From: Salinimicrobium xinjiangense DSM 19287
GTDB lineage: Bacteria; Bacteroidota; Bacteroidia; Flavobacteriales; Flavobacteriaceae
NCBI RefSeq assembly: GCF_000423585.1
Contig: NZ_AUIG01000022.1
Coordinates: forward strand, 28,826-92,825
DNA: 64,000 nucleotides
Reading direction: 5' to 3'
Within the stretch, counting starts at the first letter, position 1, and the number at the start of each line of letters is the position of its first letter. The position numbers and the translations under genes are program-made. Shown piece after piece: positions 35,595 through 46,960 of the stretch. A model generated the notes under the pieces. That model made no database searches. It had not been told where the DNA came from and was given only the letters and a program-made list of their open reading frames with translations.

Positions 35595-35993
35595 ATGAAA
35601 AGCCACTCTACCTATGTTAAAGTTCGATATGCCGAAACAGATCAAATGGGAGTAGTCTACCATGGAAACTATGCTCAATACTTAGAGATCGCCCGTATAG
35701 AGTGGCTTGACTCCCTGGGTATCTCCTATAAAAAAATGGAAATGGAGGGGGTTATGCTGCCTGTTTTCGAGATGAAATTTAAATTTCTCAAGTCGGCGAC
35801 GTTTGATGATACCCTAAAAATAGAAACTTTCCTTAAGCAGAAACCCGGGGTGAGGATAGAATTTAGTTACCTTATATATAATCAGCATGGGGAATTGCTT
35901 ACCGAAGCAGAAACTACACTTGTTTTTATGGACACCGTAAAGAAGAGACCTGTAATATGTCCCGAAAAATTGCTGAAGAAATTAGGCTATTGA
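35595..35993 (+). CDS. Acyl-CoA thioesterase (YbgC/4-hydroxybenzoyl-CoA thioesterase family)
   Basis: 132-residue hotdog enzyme: VRYAETDQMGVVYHGNYAQYLEIAR holds the catalytic Asp of the 4HBT group (DQMGVVYHGNY), and the later strands VRIEFSYLIYNQHGELLTEAETTLVFMD complete the fold. YbgC-type thioesterases hydrolyse acyl-CoA and interact with the Tol-Pal system in proteobacteria; the link is not shown here. It is divergent from dnaA and its end overlaps the convergent YigZ gene by 7 bases. Confidence 0.9.
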   Translation: MKSHSTYVKVRYAETDQMGVVYHGNYAQYLEIARIEWLDSLGISYKKMEMEGVMLPVFEMKFKFLKSATFDDTLKIETFLKQKPGVRIEFSYLIYNQHGELLTEAETTLVFMDTVKKRPVICPEKLLKKLGY

Positions 35994-36604
35994 TCTTCGA
36001 GTTCTTTGATCTGAACCTTATAGGTGGCGTCAAACTTTTCATAGATCCTTTCAGCTTCTTTCTTTCGCACCAGGATAATGATGCGGCAATCCAGTTCAAG
36101 AATCTGGTCCACTACATTTAAGTTATTTTCCTTGATCACTCTCATCACTTTATTCATTTCGGGATAATCAAATGCAATTTCGAATTTGACATCTATTGTG
36201 CGGGTGACTATCTTTGAAGTTTCCAAAGCCATTTGAGCCGCCGTACGGTATGCATTTATTAATCCTCCCACCCCTAATTTCACTCCCCCAAAATAACGGA
36301 CTACCACTATAAGAATATTAGTCACGTCAAAGGATTGAATTTGTCCGTAGATAGGCATTCCTGCAGAATTTGAGGGTTCCCCGTCGTCATTGGCCCGGTA
36401 GTGAGGACTTGTTTTACCTAATTGCCAGGCATAGCACCAGTGCCTCGCCGAATGATGTTTTTTCTTAAGCTCCTCCAAATGGTCTTTCACCTCTTCTTCG
36501 GAAGTTACGGGATAAACGTACCCAAAGAACTTACTGTTCTTATCCTTGAACAATACCTCTTCCGAAGCCTTAGTGATAGTTCTGTAAGTGTCATCTACAT
36601 CCAT
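35987..36604 (-). CDS. YigZ/IMPACT family protein
   Basis: 205 residues: YRTITKASEEVLFKDKNSKFFGYVYPV at the N terminus, the conserved core KKHHSARHWCYAWQLG and RANDDGEPSNSAGMPIYGQI, VVVRYFGGVKLGVGGLINAYRTAAQ, then a ferredoxin-like C-terminal domain (DUF1949). The family is homologous to IMPACT, which inhibits GCN2 in eukaryotes. In bacteria a role in ribosome or nucleic-acid binding is suggested but not fixed. The gene end overlaps the thioesterase gene tail to tail, and its start overlaps the transporter gene by 10 bases. Confidence 0.9.
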   Translation of the reverse strand: MDVDDTYRTITKASEEVLFKDKNSKFFGYVYPVTSEEEVKDHLEELKKKHHSARHWCYAWQLGKTSPHYRANDDGEPSNSAGMPIYGQIQSFDVTNILIVVVRYFGGVKLGVGGLINAYRTAAQMALETSKIVTRTIDVKFEIAFDYPEMNKVMRVIKENNLNVVDQILELDCRIIILVRKKEAERIYEKFDATYKVQIKELEDQ

Positions 36605-37470
36605 GATTCTGAAGTTGCAATGAGAATGATACTTGCTACTGCAAGAGCAATTCCAATCCAGTTTTTGGTCAACATTCTTTCTCTAAAGAGTAGGATTCCC
36701 AGGAAAGTAGAGATCATAACAATGGCTACATTGTTTAATGGAAATACGGTAGAACTTTCCATTCCTTCTGTCCTTAAAGCAAGGACAAGAAAATAGATCG
36801 AACCAAAATTAGGAATTCCCAGGGCAATTCCTCCCAGCACATTTTTAAAACTTAAAACCAGTTTTCCCAGGAATGCCTGTATAATTAAAATACTTACTCC
36901 TACGAGACCCGCTATTGCAAAGATTGTAGAGGAGAAAAGGGCAACATCTGCTTCCACTACATAAGAGGTCTCCAGGAATTTAATTGTAGTGTCAATAATT
37001 CCGCTTCCAAAAAAGACTAACAGGGGGAAAATTAGATTTCGTTTCCTGATCTTTATTCCTTCTTTCTTTTTAATGGAAGTGAGATAAACTGCGGCTAAGG
37101 CGAGAAGGATCCCTGCAATTTTTATAAATCCGGTACTTTCGTTGTAAAGAACAATCCCAAAAAATACCGGAATTGCGACCGACATTTTGGTGGCTACAGA
37201 TACTACCGAAAGACCGCTGCGCTGAGTGGTAAGTGCAGCCAGATAGAACACGGCGATAAACATAAAACCCAGGATCACTGTTCCGGGAAACCATGCTTCA
37301 CTAAATATCCTTACTTCGGGAACTCTTTGGTCAATGAGCATTCCGGAGGCAAAGGCGAAAAAATAATTGAAAATAATTGCCTGCAGGGTGTTGATTCCAA
37401 ACCTGTCATAGAGTTTAAAGATCACGAAGATCACACTCGAAGAGAGTACACTTAAAAGCAGGTAGATCAA
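36595..37470 (-). CDS. EamA/DMT superfamily transporter
   Basis: 291-residue inner-membrane protein with ten hydrophobic helices in the EamA (drug/metabolite transporter) duplication. The first repeat contains QRSGLSVVSVATKMSVAIPV and the second NFGSIYFLVLALRTEGMESSTVFPLNNVAIVMIST with the typical TMH9-10 turn. Substrates of DMT proteins vary (amino acids, nucleotide sugars, metabolites) and cannot be assigned here. It overlaps the YigZ gene by 10 bases and the HAD hydrolase gene by 4 bases, so the block ribD-HAD-EamA-YigZ is one minus-strand operon. Confidence 0.88.
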   Translation of the reverse strand: MIYLLLSVLSSSVIFVIFKLYDRFGINTLQAIIFNYFFAFASGMLIDQRVPEVRIFSEAWFPGTVILGFMFIAVFYLAALTTQRSGLSVVSVATKMSVAIPVFFGIVLYNESTGFIKIAGILLALAAVYLTSIKKKEGIKIRKRNLIFPLLVFFGSGIIDTTIKFLETSYVVEADVALFSSTIFAIAGLVGVSILIIQAFLGKLVLSFKNVLGGIALGIPNFGSIYFLVLALRTEGMESSTVFPLNNVAIVMISTFLGILLFRERMLTKNWIGIALAVASIILIATSESWM

Positions 37471-38075
37471 AACAGGTCCTTTTTAATAGTGAAAAGATCT
37501 GTCACGTCTTCTTTGGCAGGATCGATATTCCACACCTTTATTCCCAGTTTTGCTGCAGCCTTAGTATTTTCGGGAGTGTCATCTATAAATAAAGTTTGCC
37601 CGGGAATTAATTCATGCTGTGTGAGAACATACTCATAGATCTCAGGATCAGGCTTTCTCAAATTGATTTCCTGAGACAAATAAAAAGCATCAAAACAATT
37701 CCTGAACTCTTCAAAGAATTCAATGTTTTGCTTCACCCAGTCGATATGAATATGATTGGTGTTGCTAAGCAGAATGAGCGTGTAGTTTCCCTCTTGTTTC
37801 AGCTTCTTTAGAAATTCAAGACGGTGTTCCGGAAAATCCAGAAGAATGGCATTCCAGGAACCGGTGATCATTTCTGAAGTTAACTGCGGAAAAGATTTTT
37901 TATAACCCTCAATGAAATCTTCTGAAGAAATGAGACCTTTCTCGTATTCCATGTTCTTCTGAAGCATCACCTCGGGAAAATCTACAATTTTATGCTTCTT
38001 TAATTCTCTCGCAGTCGCCGGTTTGTCGAGGTTCAAAAAAACATCGCCAAAATCGAAAATTATATTTTTAATCAT
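37467..38075 (-). CDS. HAD family hydrolase (subfamily IA)
   Basis: 202 residues. Motif I is FDFGDVF, with the nucleophile D8 and glycine in place of the second Asp of DxD, a variant also found in YihX-like phosphatases. Motif II is LLSNTNHIHID, and the late motif LFIDDTPENTKAAAKLGIKVW holds the metal-binding acidic pair. A helical cap lies between about 15 and 80. Probably a sugar or nucleotide phosphatase. It overlaps ribD by 8 bases and the EamA gene by 4 bases. In some bacteria a HAD enzyme dephosphorylates the pyrimidine intermediate of riboflavin synthesis, so a role next to RibD is possible but unproven. Confidence 0.87.
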   Translation of the reverse strand: MIKNIIFDFGDVFLNLDKPATARELKKHKIVDFPEVMLQKNMEYEKGLISSEDFIEGYKKSFPQLTSEMITGSWNAILLDFPEHRLEFLKKLKQEGNYTLILLSNTNHIHIDWVKQNIEFFEEFRNCFDAFYLSQEINLRKPDPEIYEYVLTQHELIPGQTLFIDDTPENTKAAAKLGIKVWNIDPAKEDVTDLFTIKKDLF

Positions 38076-39117
38076 TGAAATAGATCTTTAACCGGTCCAA
38101 CTCTATTTGAGTTTCAGATGCTATTTTTCCTGAAATCTCCGGAGCTTTTATTCCTTCTTTAAATGTCTTATTGCCTGTGAAAATTCTTGCTTCATCCCAA
38201 AGTCCGCTGTCAATGAAAGCCTGAAGCGTTTGCCGCCCGCCTTCGATAATGACCGATTGTATTTCGTGTCGGAAAAGGACGTCACTAGCCTGTTGAGGAA
38301 GATCCATGCTAAAATCTACCTGCTCAAAAATGACATTTTTGGCACTTCTTTCTTCAGAAACTTTCCCGGTTAACACAATGGTTTTTACTGAATTGTCAAA
38401 AATGTGAGAATCCTTCGGAATTCTTAGTTGCCGGTCCAGCACCACCCGAACGGGGTTGGAGCCATGCCATAAACGGGTATTAAGCCTGGGATTATCGGCA
38501 ACAGCTGTATTTGTGCCCACCATAATAGCCTGTTCTTCAGATCTCCATTTATGAACCAGCTGTTGGGAATATTTCCCTGTTATCCATACAGGTTTTCGTG
38601 CAGCACTTTTATCAGGTAAGGGCGCAATAAAGTTGTCGCTGGTTTGTGCCCATTTTAATATGATATAGGGACGCTGTTTGGTATGGAATGTAAAAAAGCG
38701 CTTGTTAAGTTCTCTGCACTCTTTTTCCAAAACGCCGACTCTTACTTCGCAGCCGGCATCCATGAGCTTTTTTATTCCCTTACCCGCTACTTCCGAAAAT
38801 GGATCAACTGTTCCTATTACAACACGTTTAATTCCGCTGTCAATAATAAGATTGCTGCAGGGAGGTGTTTTCCCATAATGGCTGCAAGGCTCCAAACTTA
38901 CGTAAATGGTGGATTTTGTAAGCAGGCTCCTGTCTTTAACCGATGCAACGGCGTTTATTTCAGCATGTGGTTCTCCGGCCTTGTGGTGCCAGCCTTCGCC
39001 AATGATCAAATCATTATATACAATCACACTCCCTACAACGGGATTGGGATATGTTTTGCCCAATCCATTTTGAGCGAGCTGAATACAGCGGCTTATATAA
39101 AATTCATGCCTGTCCAC
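38068..39117 (-). CDS. ribD: Bifunctional riboflavin deaminase/reductase RibD
   Basis: 349 residues. The N-terminal cytidine-deaminase-like domain (about 1-145) has the zinc motifs HAEINAV and PCSHYGKTPPC. The C-terminal reductase domain (about 150-349) has RPYIILKWAQTSDNFIA, VGTNTAVADNPRLNTR and IIEGGRQTLQAFI. It performs the deamination and side-chain reduction of the GTP-derived pyrimidine in riboflavin synthesis. It is first of the ribD-HAD-EamA-YigZ operon. The remaining rib genes are not in the window. Confidence 0.95.
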   Translation of the reverse strand: MDRHEFYISRCIQLAQNGLGKTYPNPVVGSVIVYNDLIIGEGWHHKAGEPHAEINAVASVKDRSLLTKSTIYVSLEPCSHYGKTPPCSNLIIDSGIKRVVIGTVDPFSEVAGKGIKKLMDAGCEVRVGVLEKECRELNKRFFTFHTKQRPYIILKWAQTSDNFIAPLPDKSAARKPVWITGKYSQQLVHKWRSEEQAIMVGTNTAVADNPRLNTRLWHGSNPVRVVLDRQLRIPKDSHIFDNSVKTIVLTGKVSEERSAKNVIFEQVDFSMDLPQQASDVLFRHEIQSVIIEGGRQTLQAFIDSGLWDEARIFTGNKTFKEGIKAPEISGKIASETQIELDRLKIYFND

Positions 39118-39241
39118 CCTGCAAAAATAGCATTAAAAAGATAGAATTAGCTTCCAATTAGCATCCAGATTTATACTACTGCTTTTAAGGAATTCCGGAA
39201 ATAAAACAGGAATAGAGGTTGAAGAAGAAAAGATAAAGGTC

Positions 39242-39328
39242 TTATTCGAAATAGTTATTCCATAACCAGTATAGGGCAAAGATAACTACCGTAATTACTC
39301 CCCCAAATATATAAGGTCCATAATCCAT
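39242..39328 (-). CDS. Possible 28-residue single-helix membrane peptide
   Basis: The ORF reads MDYGPYIFGG, then a hydrophobic helix VITVVIFALYWLW, and ends NNYFE. The composition is that of a single-span membrane peptide with aromatic belts at both ends, which is unlikely in random AT-rich DNA but not excluded. No clear ribosome-binding site. It lies 125 bases upstream of ribD on the same strand. No family is recognised and there is no proof of expression. Confidence 0.3.
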   Translation of the reverse strand: MDYGPYIFGGVITVVIFALYWLWNNYFE

Positions 39329-39522
39329 TACCAGATTTTTTAAAGAACGCTGTGATAAGCTACTCCAGGTTTTTGATCTATATGCAGGGTTTATTGGTGA
39401 AAATATTGATTTTTAGGGTAAAAAAATATGATAATTGTCAGATAATGATCTTCTTAAGAATTAAAACACTTCACATATTAGAGAATGTGAGATTGAGTGA
39501 TCGGCGGATATCTTCTTTATAT

Positions 39523-39530
39523 TATTTTTG
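39523..39530 (+). promoter_or_regulatory. -7 promoter box of GNAT gene
   Basis: TATTTTTG followed by GG, 17 bases upstream of the ATG at 39548. It favours that ATG over the in-frame codon at 39497, which lies upstream of the box. Confidence 0.55.
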
Positions 39531-39547
39531 GGCAAATAATTATTTCA

Positions 39548-40033
39548 ATGAGCAACTATAGAATTCGGGAGATCGAATTAAAAGATAATTTGCAGGTGAA
39601 GCAGGTAGTGCAAAGCGTGCTGGTGGAAATGGGAGTGCCAAAAGTAGGGACGGCCTATGAAGATGAATCTCTAAATGATATGTACAGCGAGTATGATAAG
39701 CCGGGGCATGCTTATTTTGTGGTGGAAGAAAATGACAGGATCATAGGTGGCGCCGGGATTGCGCCGCTTGCAAATGGAGATGAGAAAGTCTGTGAACTTC
39801 AAAAAATGTATTTTTTGCCCGAAATAAGAGGAAAAGGTGCCGGTGCGGAAATGATGCATAAATGTCTCAATTTCGCTAAAGAGGAAGGTTTTGAAAAGTG
39901 TTACCTGGAAACCATGCCGTATATGGAACACGCTCAAAAACTTTACGCCCGCAGTGGATTCACGCCACTGGAAGGACCTTTGGGAGATACCGGTCATTAC
40001 AATTGTTCGGTTTGGATGATAAAGGATCTTTGA
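39548..40033 (+). CDS. GNAT family N-acetyltransferase
   Basis: 161 residues from MSNYRIREIELKDN. The GNAT fold shows YFVVEENDRIIGGAGIAPL, CELQKMYFLPEIRGKGAGAEMMHKCL with the acetyl-CoA loop RGKGAG, YLETMPYMEHAQKLYARSGFTPL at the C terminus. The spacing and the ending LEGPLGDTGHYNC place it near the glutamate/amino-acid N-acetyltransferase-like group that Bacteroidota annotate only as GNAT. Substrate unknown. Monocistronic, followed by a repeat-filled gap before prmC. Confidence 0.88.
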   Translation: MSNYRIREIELKDNLQVKQVVQSVLVEMGVPKVGTAYEDESLNDMYSEYDKPGHAYFVVEENDRIIGGAGIAPLANGDEKVCELQKMYFLPEIRGKGAGAEMMHKCLNFAKEEGFEKCYLETMPYMEHAQKLYARSGFTPLEGPLGDTGHYNCSVWMIKDL

Positions 40034-40267
40034 TTTTAAAATTCTAATTTTCCTAAGCACCAAATTCCAAATTAATTTGAAGATATGATGATTTGAGAAT
40101 TTGATGATTCGGGGATTTAGGGGGGGGGGAAAAATCTGCGGAAATCTGCGTGATCTGCGGGAAATTGATTTTGAATTTTGAAGATTTTAAAAATTGAAAA
40201 TTGTAATTTCTTATTGCGGACATTAACGCAATAAACATCAAAGTTTCCCTTGAGGGGAATTAGGGGT
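40034..40267. repeat. Word-like repeat block before prmC, with a ten-G run
   Basis: The gap contains CACCAAATTCCAA words, GATGATTTGAGAATTTGATGATT words, a run of ten G (40120-40129), the AATCTGCG triple repeat (40132-40164) and a CCCTTGAGGGGAATTAGGGG segment ending at the prmC ATG. No gene is evident. Confidence 0.7.
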
Positions 40268-41109
40268 ATGAAAATAATAGCCTTTAAAAATCACTTTTTT
40301 GAGACCTTAGCAGGAGACTATCCTGCCGAAGAGGTGGGCTCCTTTTTCAATATCCTGACTTCAAAATTACTTGGATTGTCTCGGCTGGATCTCGCTTTGA
40401 ATCCGCAGCGGGATCTTAGCTCACAGGAGTTGGAGAAGTTCGAGGAAGCTCTTCAAAGGCTCCGGCGGCATGAGCCCATTCAGTATATTACCGGCTCGAC
40501 AGAGTTCTTCGGATTAAAATTTCATGTAGATAAAAACACCCTGATTCCGCGGCCGGAAACAGAAGAACTGGTGCAGTGGATACTCGATGATTTTAAAGAG
40601 ACACAGGAGATAAGCGTTCTCGACATTGGTACCGGAAGCGGATGCATAGCTATTAGCCTGGCGAAGCATCTGCCGAAAGCAAAAGTTTCGGCCATCGATA
40701 TTTCTGAAGAAGCCTTGAAAGTGGCGGAGAAGAATGCCGTTTTAAATAGGGTAAAAGTCAATTTTATTCATGCCGATATTCTTGCTGCCGAAGATTTGCC
40801 GGATAGATTTGACGTCATAGTCTCTAATCCGCCATACGTGCGTGAGCTGGAGAAAAGGGACATGCAGCGCAATGTCCTGGAATACGAACCGGAGACCGCG
40901 CTTTACGTAAAGGACGAAGATCCCTTACTGTTCTACCGGAAGATTTCTGAACTGGCTTCACATCACCTGAAGGCGGGAGGAAAGTTATATTTTGAGATCA
41001 ACCAGTACCTTAGAAAAGAAACTGAAGCACTTTTAGCTGAAAAAAATTTCCAAACCCGGCTTAAAAAGGATATTTTCGGAGTTCACCGCATGTTAAAAGG
41101 CAGTAAACG

Positions 41110-41113
<4 letters not shown>
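40268..41113 (+). CDS. prmC: Peptide chain release factor N5-glutamine methyltransferase
   Basis: 281 residues from MKIIAFKNHFFETLAGDYP. An in-frame start 18 bases upstream is within repeat sequence and rejected. A helical N-terminal domain (about 1-85) is followed by the SAM-binding domain with VLDIGTGSGCIAISLAK, the acceptor glutamine motif SNPPYVRE, and the release-factor docking segment RRHEPIQYITGSTEFFGL upstream. It methylates the GGQ glutamine of release factors. It overlaps the next gene by 4 bases (ATGA), so prmC, the VOC gene and ligA form one operon. Confidence 0.94.
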
Positions 41114-43763
<2,650 letters not shown>

Positions 43764-43823
43764 TCTTTATATATTTCTTTTTCAAACGGTAAAGGATTTT
43801 CAAGAACCTCCGATTTTTGATGT

Positions 43824-45863
43824 TTAGCGGGAATATTTCTCTATTAGTTGGAGTAAACGTGTTTTGTTTATTGGCTTCGTAATATAATCATTACATCCCG
43901 CTTCCAAAGCCTGCTCCTTTTCTCCCGTAAAGGTATAGGCACTTTGAGCAATAATTGGCACTTGTGGATTAAATTTTCTGATTTCTCCCGTAGCTTCGAT
44001 ACCGTTGACCTCAGGCATTTTAATGTCCATAAGGATCAGAGAAATATCGGGGTTATTGCGGGCCAGTTCAATTGCCTGCGCTCCGTTTTTTGCACGGATG
44101 ATGGTTATATGCGGTAGATTGAGGAGCTGCTGGAGAAAAAGAAAGCTTATGTTGTCATCTTCTCCAATAAGGATTTTGAGATGTTCTGCCTGAAGTTTTT
44201 CTGTCAAATATTCCGTTTCTTCAGTTTTCACAGGTAAATCTGCCGGTACGTAGGGAATTGTGAAATGGAAGGTGCTGCCTTCTCCTTCTTTTGATTCCAG
44301 CCATAATTCTCCCTTCAGGATTTCCACGTAAGCTTTAACTATGGCAAGGCCTAAGCCGGAACCTTCATGGGCCCGTGTCATATTGAGGTTGGCCTGTACA
44401 AACCTGTCAAAAATGGCATTTTGACGATCCTCCGGTATTCCTATCCCGGAATCCTTAATATAGAATTTTACAACGTCATCTACCACTGATGCTCCTATTT
44501 CAACGATACCTTTATTCGTGAACTTTAAAGCGTTATTGATTAGATTAGTGAGGATATTATCAAGAATAAATTTATCGGTCAGAATCACAGATTTATCTTC
44601 AGGGATTTCACATTTTAAGATGAGATCGAGTCCTTTCTCCCTTGCTTGTGGCAGAAAAAAGTTATAGTAGAAATTAAGTATTTCAGTGAGATCAACTTCA
44701 GTATTCCTGATTTCTATCTGCTTTGTATCAATTTTCGAAATTTCAATAATGTTATTAATTGTGGTTAAAAGTCTTTGTCCGCTCTTATTGACAATATCAA
44801 TATATTTTTCCCTGGATTCAGGATCAAGATCCTGTTTTTTAAGAAGGCTGAGGAAGCCAATAATTCCATTCATGGGAGTCCTTATTTCATGCGACATATT
44901 TTGAAGAAAGATCGTTTTTAGACGCTCGTTCTCTTCTGCTTTCTCTTTAGCCAGGGTTAATTGCCGGTTTCTTTGCCACAAGGCTTTGGTAGTGACGTCA
45001 ACCTGGTATTTTAGGGAAAAGGTAAAAATGAGCACGATTAACAGGATGGTTAAAGCCGCCGCTAATGCCCATAAAAAATAATTAGGTCTCCCCGCCCTCA
45101 GCACAGGATCAAACCAGGAATGCAGAATCCTATAATAGCTTGAATGCGGATTATTCTTCATGTCGGCCAGGTTGCGGTCGAACAGGTTCACCAGGTCGGG
45201 GTCTACATTCCGGTTAAAAGCAAAGTAAAGATCTGCAGGCCGAAAGATGATACCTGTGGAAGAGATGTCTTTTGTATAATGATTAGAAAAATAAAAGAAC
45301 CGGGAGGCGACCAGCACATCGATCTCGCCGTTTCGCAGAGCCTTTACAGATTCAGGATAGGCATCGAAGACCTTTAACCGGAAATTTTCGGGGAGAGGGT
45401 GCTCGGGATCGTCTAGTAAAAAGGCTTCCTGTACAGATCCTTTCAAAACTCCAATATTCTTTCCTTCAAGATCCTGCACCGAGTGAATTCCGGCTCCTTT
45501 AAGGGAGAACGCCTCAAGCCAGGAACTCAATACGGGAACAGCATTAAGAGTGAATAAGGAATCTCTTTCTCTTGAATAGGCGAAATCAGGAAGTATGTCT
45601 ATTTCACCGTTCGAAAGAGCAGTTTTTAACTGGCTCCAGTTGCCATATACATACTCGACCTTAAGATCTTCATTACCGGCAATTTCTGAAATAATATCAA
45701 TAAAGATACCAGCGGCCTTACCCTGCTCATCAATCAAAATTTTTGGTGAATTTTCATAAACCCCAATTCTTACCGGCTCTTTTATCTGTGCCCATAAAAC
45801 AGGTTGTAAAAGTAGGAGGAAGAGGAGGAACAAATATTTTTGATACTTCTTTACTGGCGTCAT
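43824..45863 (-). CDS. Hybrid histidine kinase with periplasmic solute-binding-type sensor
   Basis: 679 residues from the ATG at 45863 (a TTG further upstream adds only 5 residues). Signal segment about 8-25, then a bacterial type-3 solute-binding domain (about 30-245: IGVYENSPKILIDEQGKAAGIFIDIISEI, LRNGEIDVLVASRFFYFSN), a membrane helix 263-284, a HisKA domain with H325 (NMSHEIRTPMNG), an ATPase domain (NLINNALKF, DSGIGIPED, GSGLGLAIVKAY) and a receiver with D613 (LILMDIKMPE) and conserved K near YITKPIN. The ligand is probably a small solute. No output regulator or substrate gene is adjacent. Confidence 0.9.
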   Translation of the reverse strand: MTPVKKYQKYLFLLFLLLLQPVLWAQIKEPVRIGVYENSPKILIDEQGKAAGIFIDIISEIAGNEDLKVEYVYGNWSQLKTALSNGEIDILPDFAYSRERDSLFTLNAVPVLSSWLEAFSLKGAGIHSVQDLEGKNIGVLKGSVQEAFLLDDPEHPLPENFRLKVFDAYPESVKALRNGEIDVLVASRFFYFSNHYTKDISSTGIIFRPADLYFAFNRNVDPDLVNLFDRNLADMKNNPHSSYYRILHSWFDPVLRAGRPNYFLWALAAALTILLIVLIFTFSLKYQVDVTTKALWQRNRQLTLAKEKAEENERLKTIFLQNMSHEIRTPMNGIIGFLSLLKKQDLDPESREKYIDIVNKSGQRLLTTINNIIEISKIDTKQIEIRNTEVDLTEILNFYYNFFLPQAREKGLDLILKCEIPEDKSVILTDKFILDNILTNLINNALKFTNKGIVEIGASVVDDVVKFYIKDSGIGIPEDRQNAIFDRFVQANLNMTRAHEGSGLGLAIVKAYVEILKGELWLESKEGEGSTFHFTIPYVPADLPVKTEETEYLTEKLQAEHLKILIGEDDNISFLFLQQLLNLPHITIIRAKNGAQAIELARNNPDISLILMDIKMPEVNGIEATGEIRKFNPQVPIIAQSAYTFTGEKEQALEAGCNDYITKPINKTRLLQLIEKYSR

Positions 45864-46048
45864 ATACTTCGCGGACAAAACCCGTCATCAACAGGAGATT
45901 TCAAAACCCTGGCTGAGTTGGAACGGGGGGAGAAGCAATCTGATGCCTGGTCTTTTCCTGAAGAGCAGTGTTGATTTACAGTAAAGCTAAAAAATATATC
46001 ATCATAAGTGGAAGAAGGAGCTTGAGGAACCTGTTATTTATGAAAATT

Positions 46049-46960
46049 TTAAACCACTATAGTGGCACCACTTCCATTCTTTCTTCCGGAAGCATCAAGG
46101 AAAAAATCAATTCTTCCCAGATTTACTCCGGCCCATCCCACCTGGTTCACCAGTACATTTTTGCCATCCAAATTCTGGGTAATGGTAGGTTTAGGTAAGA
46201 AGGTATGAGTGTGTCCTCCTATGATGAGGTCTATATCTCTTGTAAGGGAAGCTAGTTTCATATCACTGATCTTCTCGTGCCGGTAGTTATAACCTAAATG
46301 AGAAAGACAAATGATCAAATCACAGTTTTCTTCATTTTTTAATTTTTCTACAGTTTGCTGTGCTATTTCAACAGGATCAAGATAAATTGTTTCCTTGTAC
46401 AGATCTTTACTTACCAGCCCCTGAAGTTCTATTCCCAGGCCAAACACCCCTATTCTCACCCCGTCTTTTATAAAGACATGATAAGGCTGCACCTGCCCGT
46501 CCATTATTGTATTGCTAAAATTATAATTGGCACTAAGGAATTTAAAATCGGCATGTGGTAACTGTGCGTATAATCCTTCTATTCCATTATCAAAATCGTG
46601 ATTTCCAATAGTTGCCGCATCATACTTCATTTTGCTCATGAGTTTAAACTCCAGCTCTCCACCATAAAAATTGAAATAGGGTGTGCCCTGAAAAATGTCC
46701 CCGGCATCCAGAAGGAGGGTATTAGGATTCTCTTTTCTAATTTCCTGGATCAGGGAATACCTTCTTGCGGCTCCACCCATTCCGGGGTATTGAGCGTGAT
46801 CTTTTTCGAAGGGTTCTATATGGCTGTGAACATCATTAGTGTGCAGAATCGTGATTCTTTTTACCGCTTTTTCCGTAGTAAAGGAAAGAAGTCCTAAACC
46901 ACCTGTTCCTGCTATGGCTCCGGCCGCGGCTGTACGTTTTAAGAAAGTGCGTCTTTTCAT
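46049..46960 (-). CDS. Metallophosphatase half of a split 5'-nucleotidase, Tat-exported
   Basis: 303 residues with a twin-arginine signal (KRRTFLKR, then an Ala/Gly-rich hydrophobic core). The calcineurin-like domain has all metal motifs: LHTNDVHSH, LLDAGDIFQGTPYFN, IGNHDFD, ICLSHLGYN, GGHTHTFLPKP. It lacks the C-terminal nucleotide-binding domain of UshA-type enzymes. That domain is encoded separately by the upstream gene, whose stop overlaps this start by 4 bases. The products probably form a two-chain periplasmic nucleotidase releasing nucleoside and phosphate. Confidence 0.9.
   Translation of the reverse strand: MKRRTFLKRTAAAGAIAGTGGLGLLSFTTEKAVKRITILHTNDVHSHIEPFEKDHAQYPGMGGAARRYSLIQEIRKENPNTLLLDAGDIFQGTPYFNFYGGELEFKLMSKMKYDAATIGNHDFDNGIEGLYAQLPHADFKFLSANYNFSNTIMDGQVQPYHVFIKDGVRIGVFGLGIELQGLVSKDLYKETIYLDPVEIAQQTVEKLKNEENCDLIICLSHLGYNYRHEKISDMKLASLTRDIDLIIGGHTHTFLPKPTITQNLDGKNVLVNQVGWAGVNLGRIDFFLDASGRKNGSGATIVV

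Larger units (their letters stand above)
39118..39547. other. 430-base gap; holds a tiny membrane-peptide ORF and one promoter box
   Basis: AT-rich region between the divergent ribD and GNAT genes. I see a possible 28-residue ORF on the minus strand (39242-39328) and a -7 box near 39523. No RNA gene, terminator or repeat element was recognised. Confidence 0.5.

Noticed and set aside
39352..39561. 69-codon plus-strand ORF before the GNAT gene
   Set aside because: No recognisable features; AT-rich intergenic sequence overlapping the promoter of the next gene.
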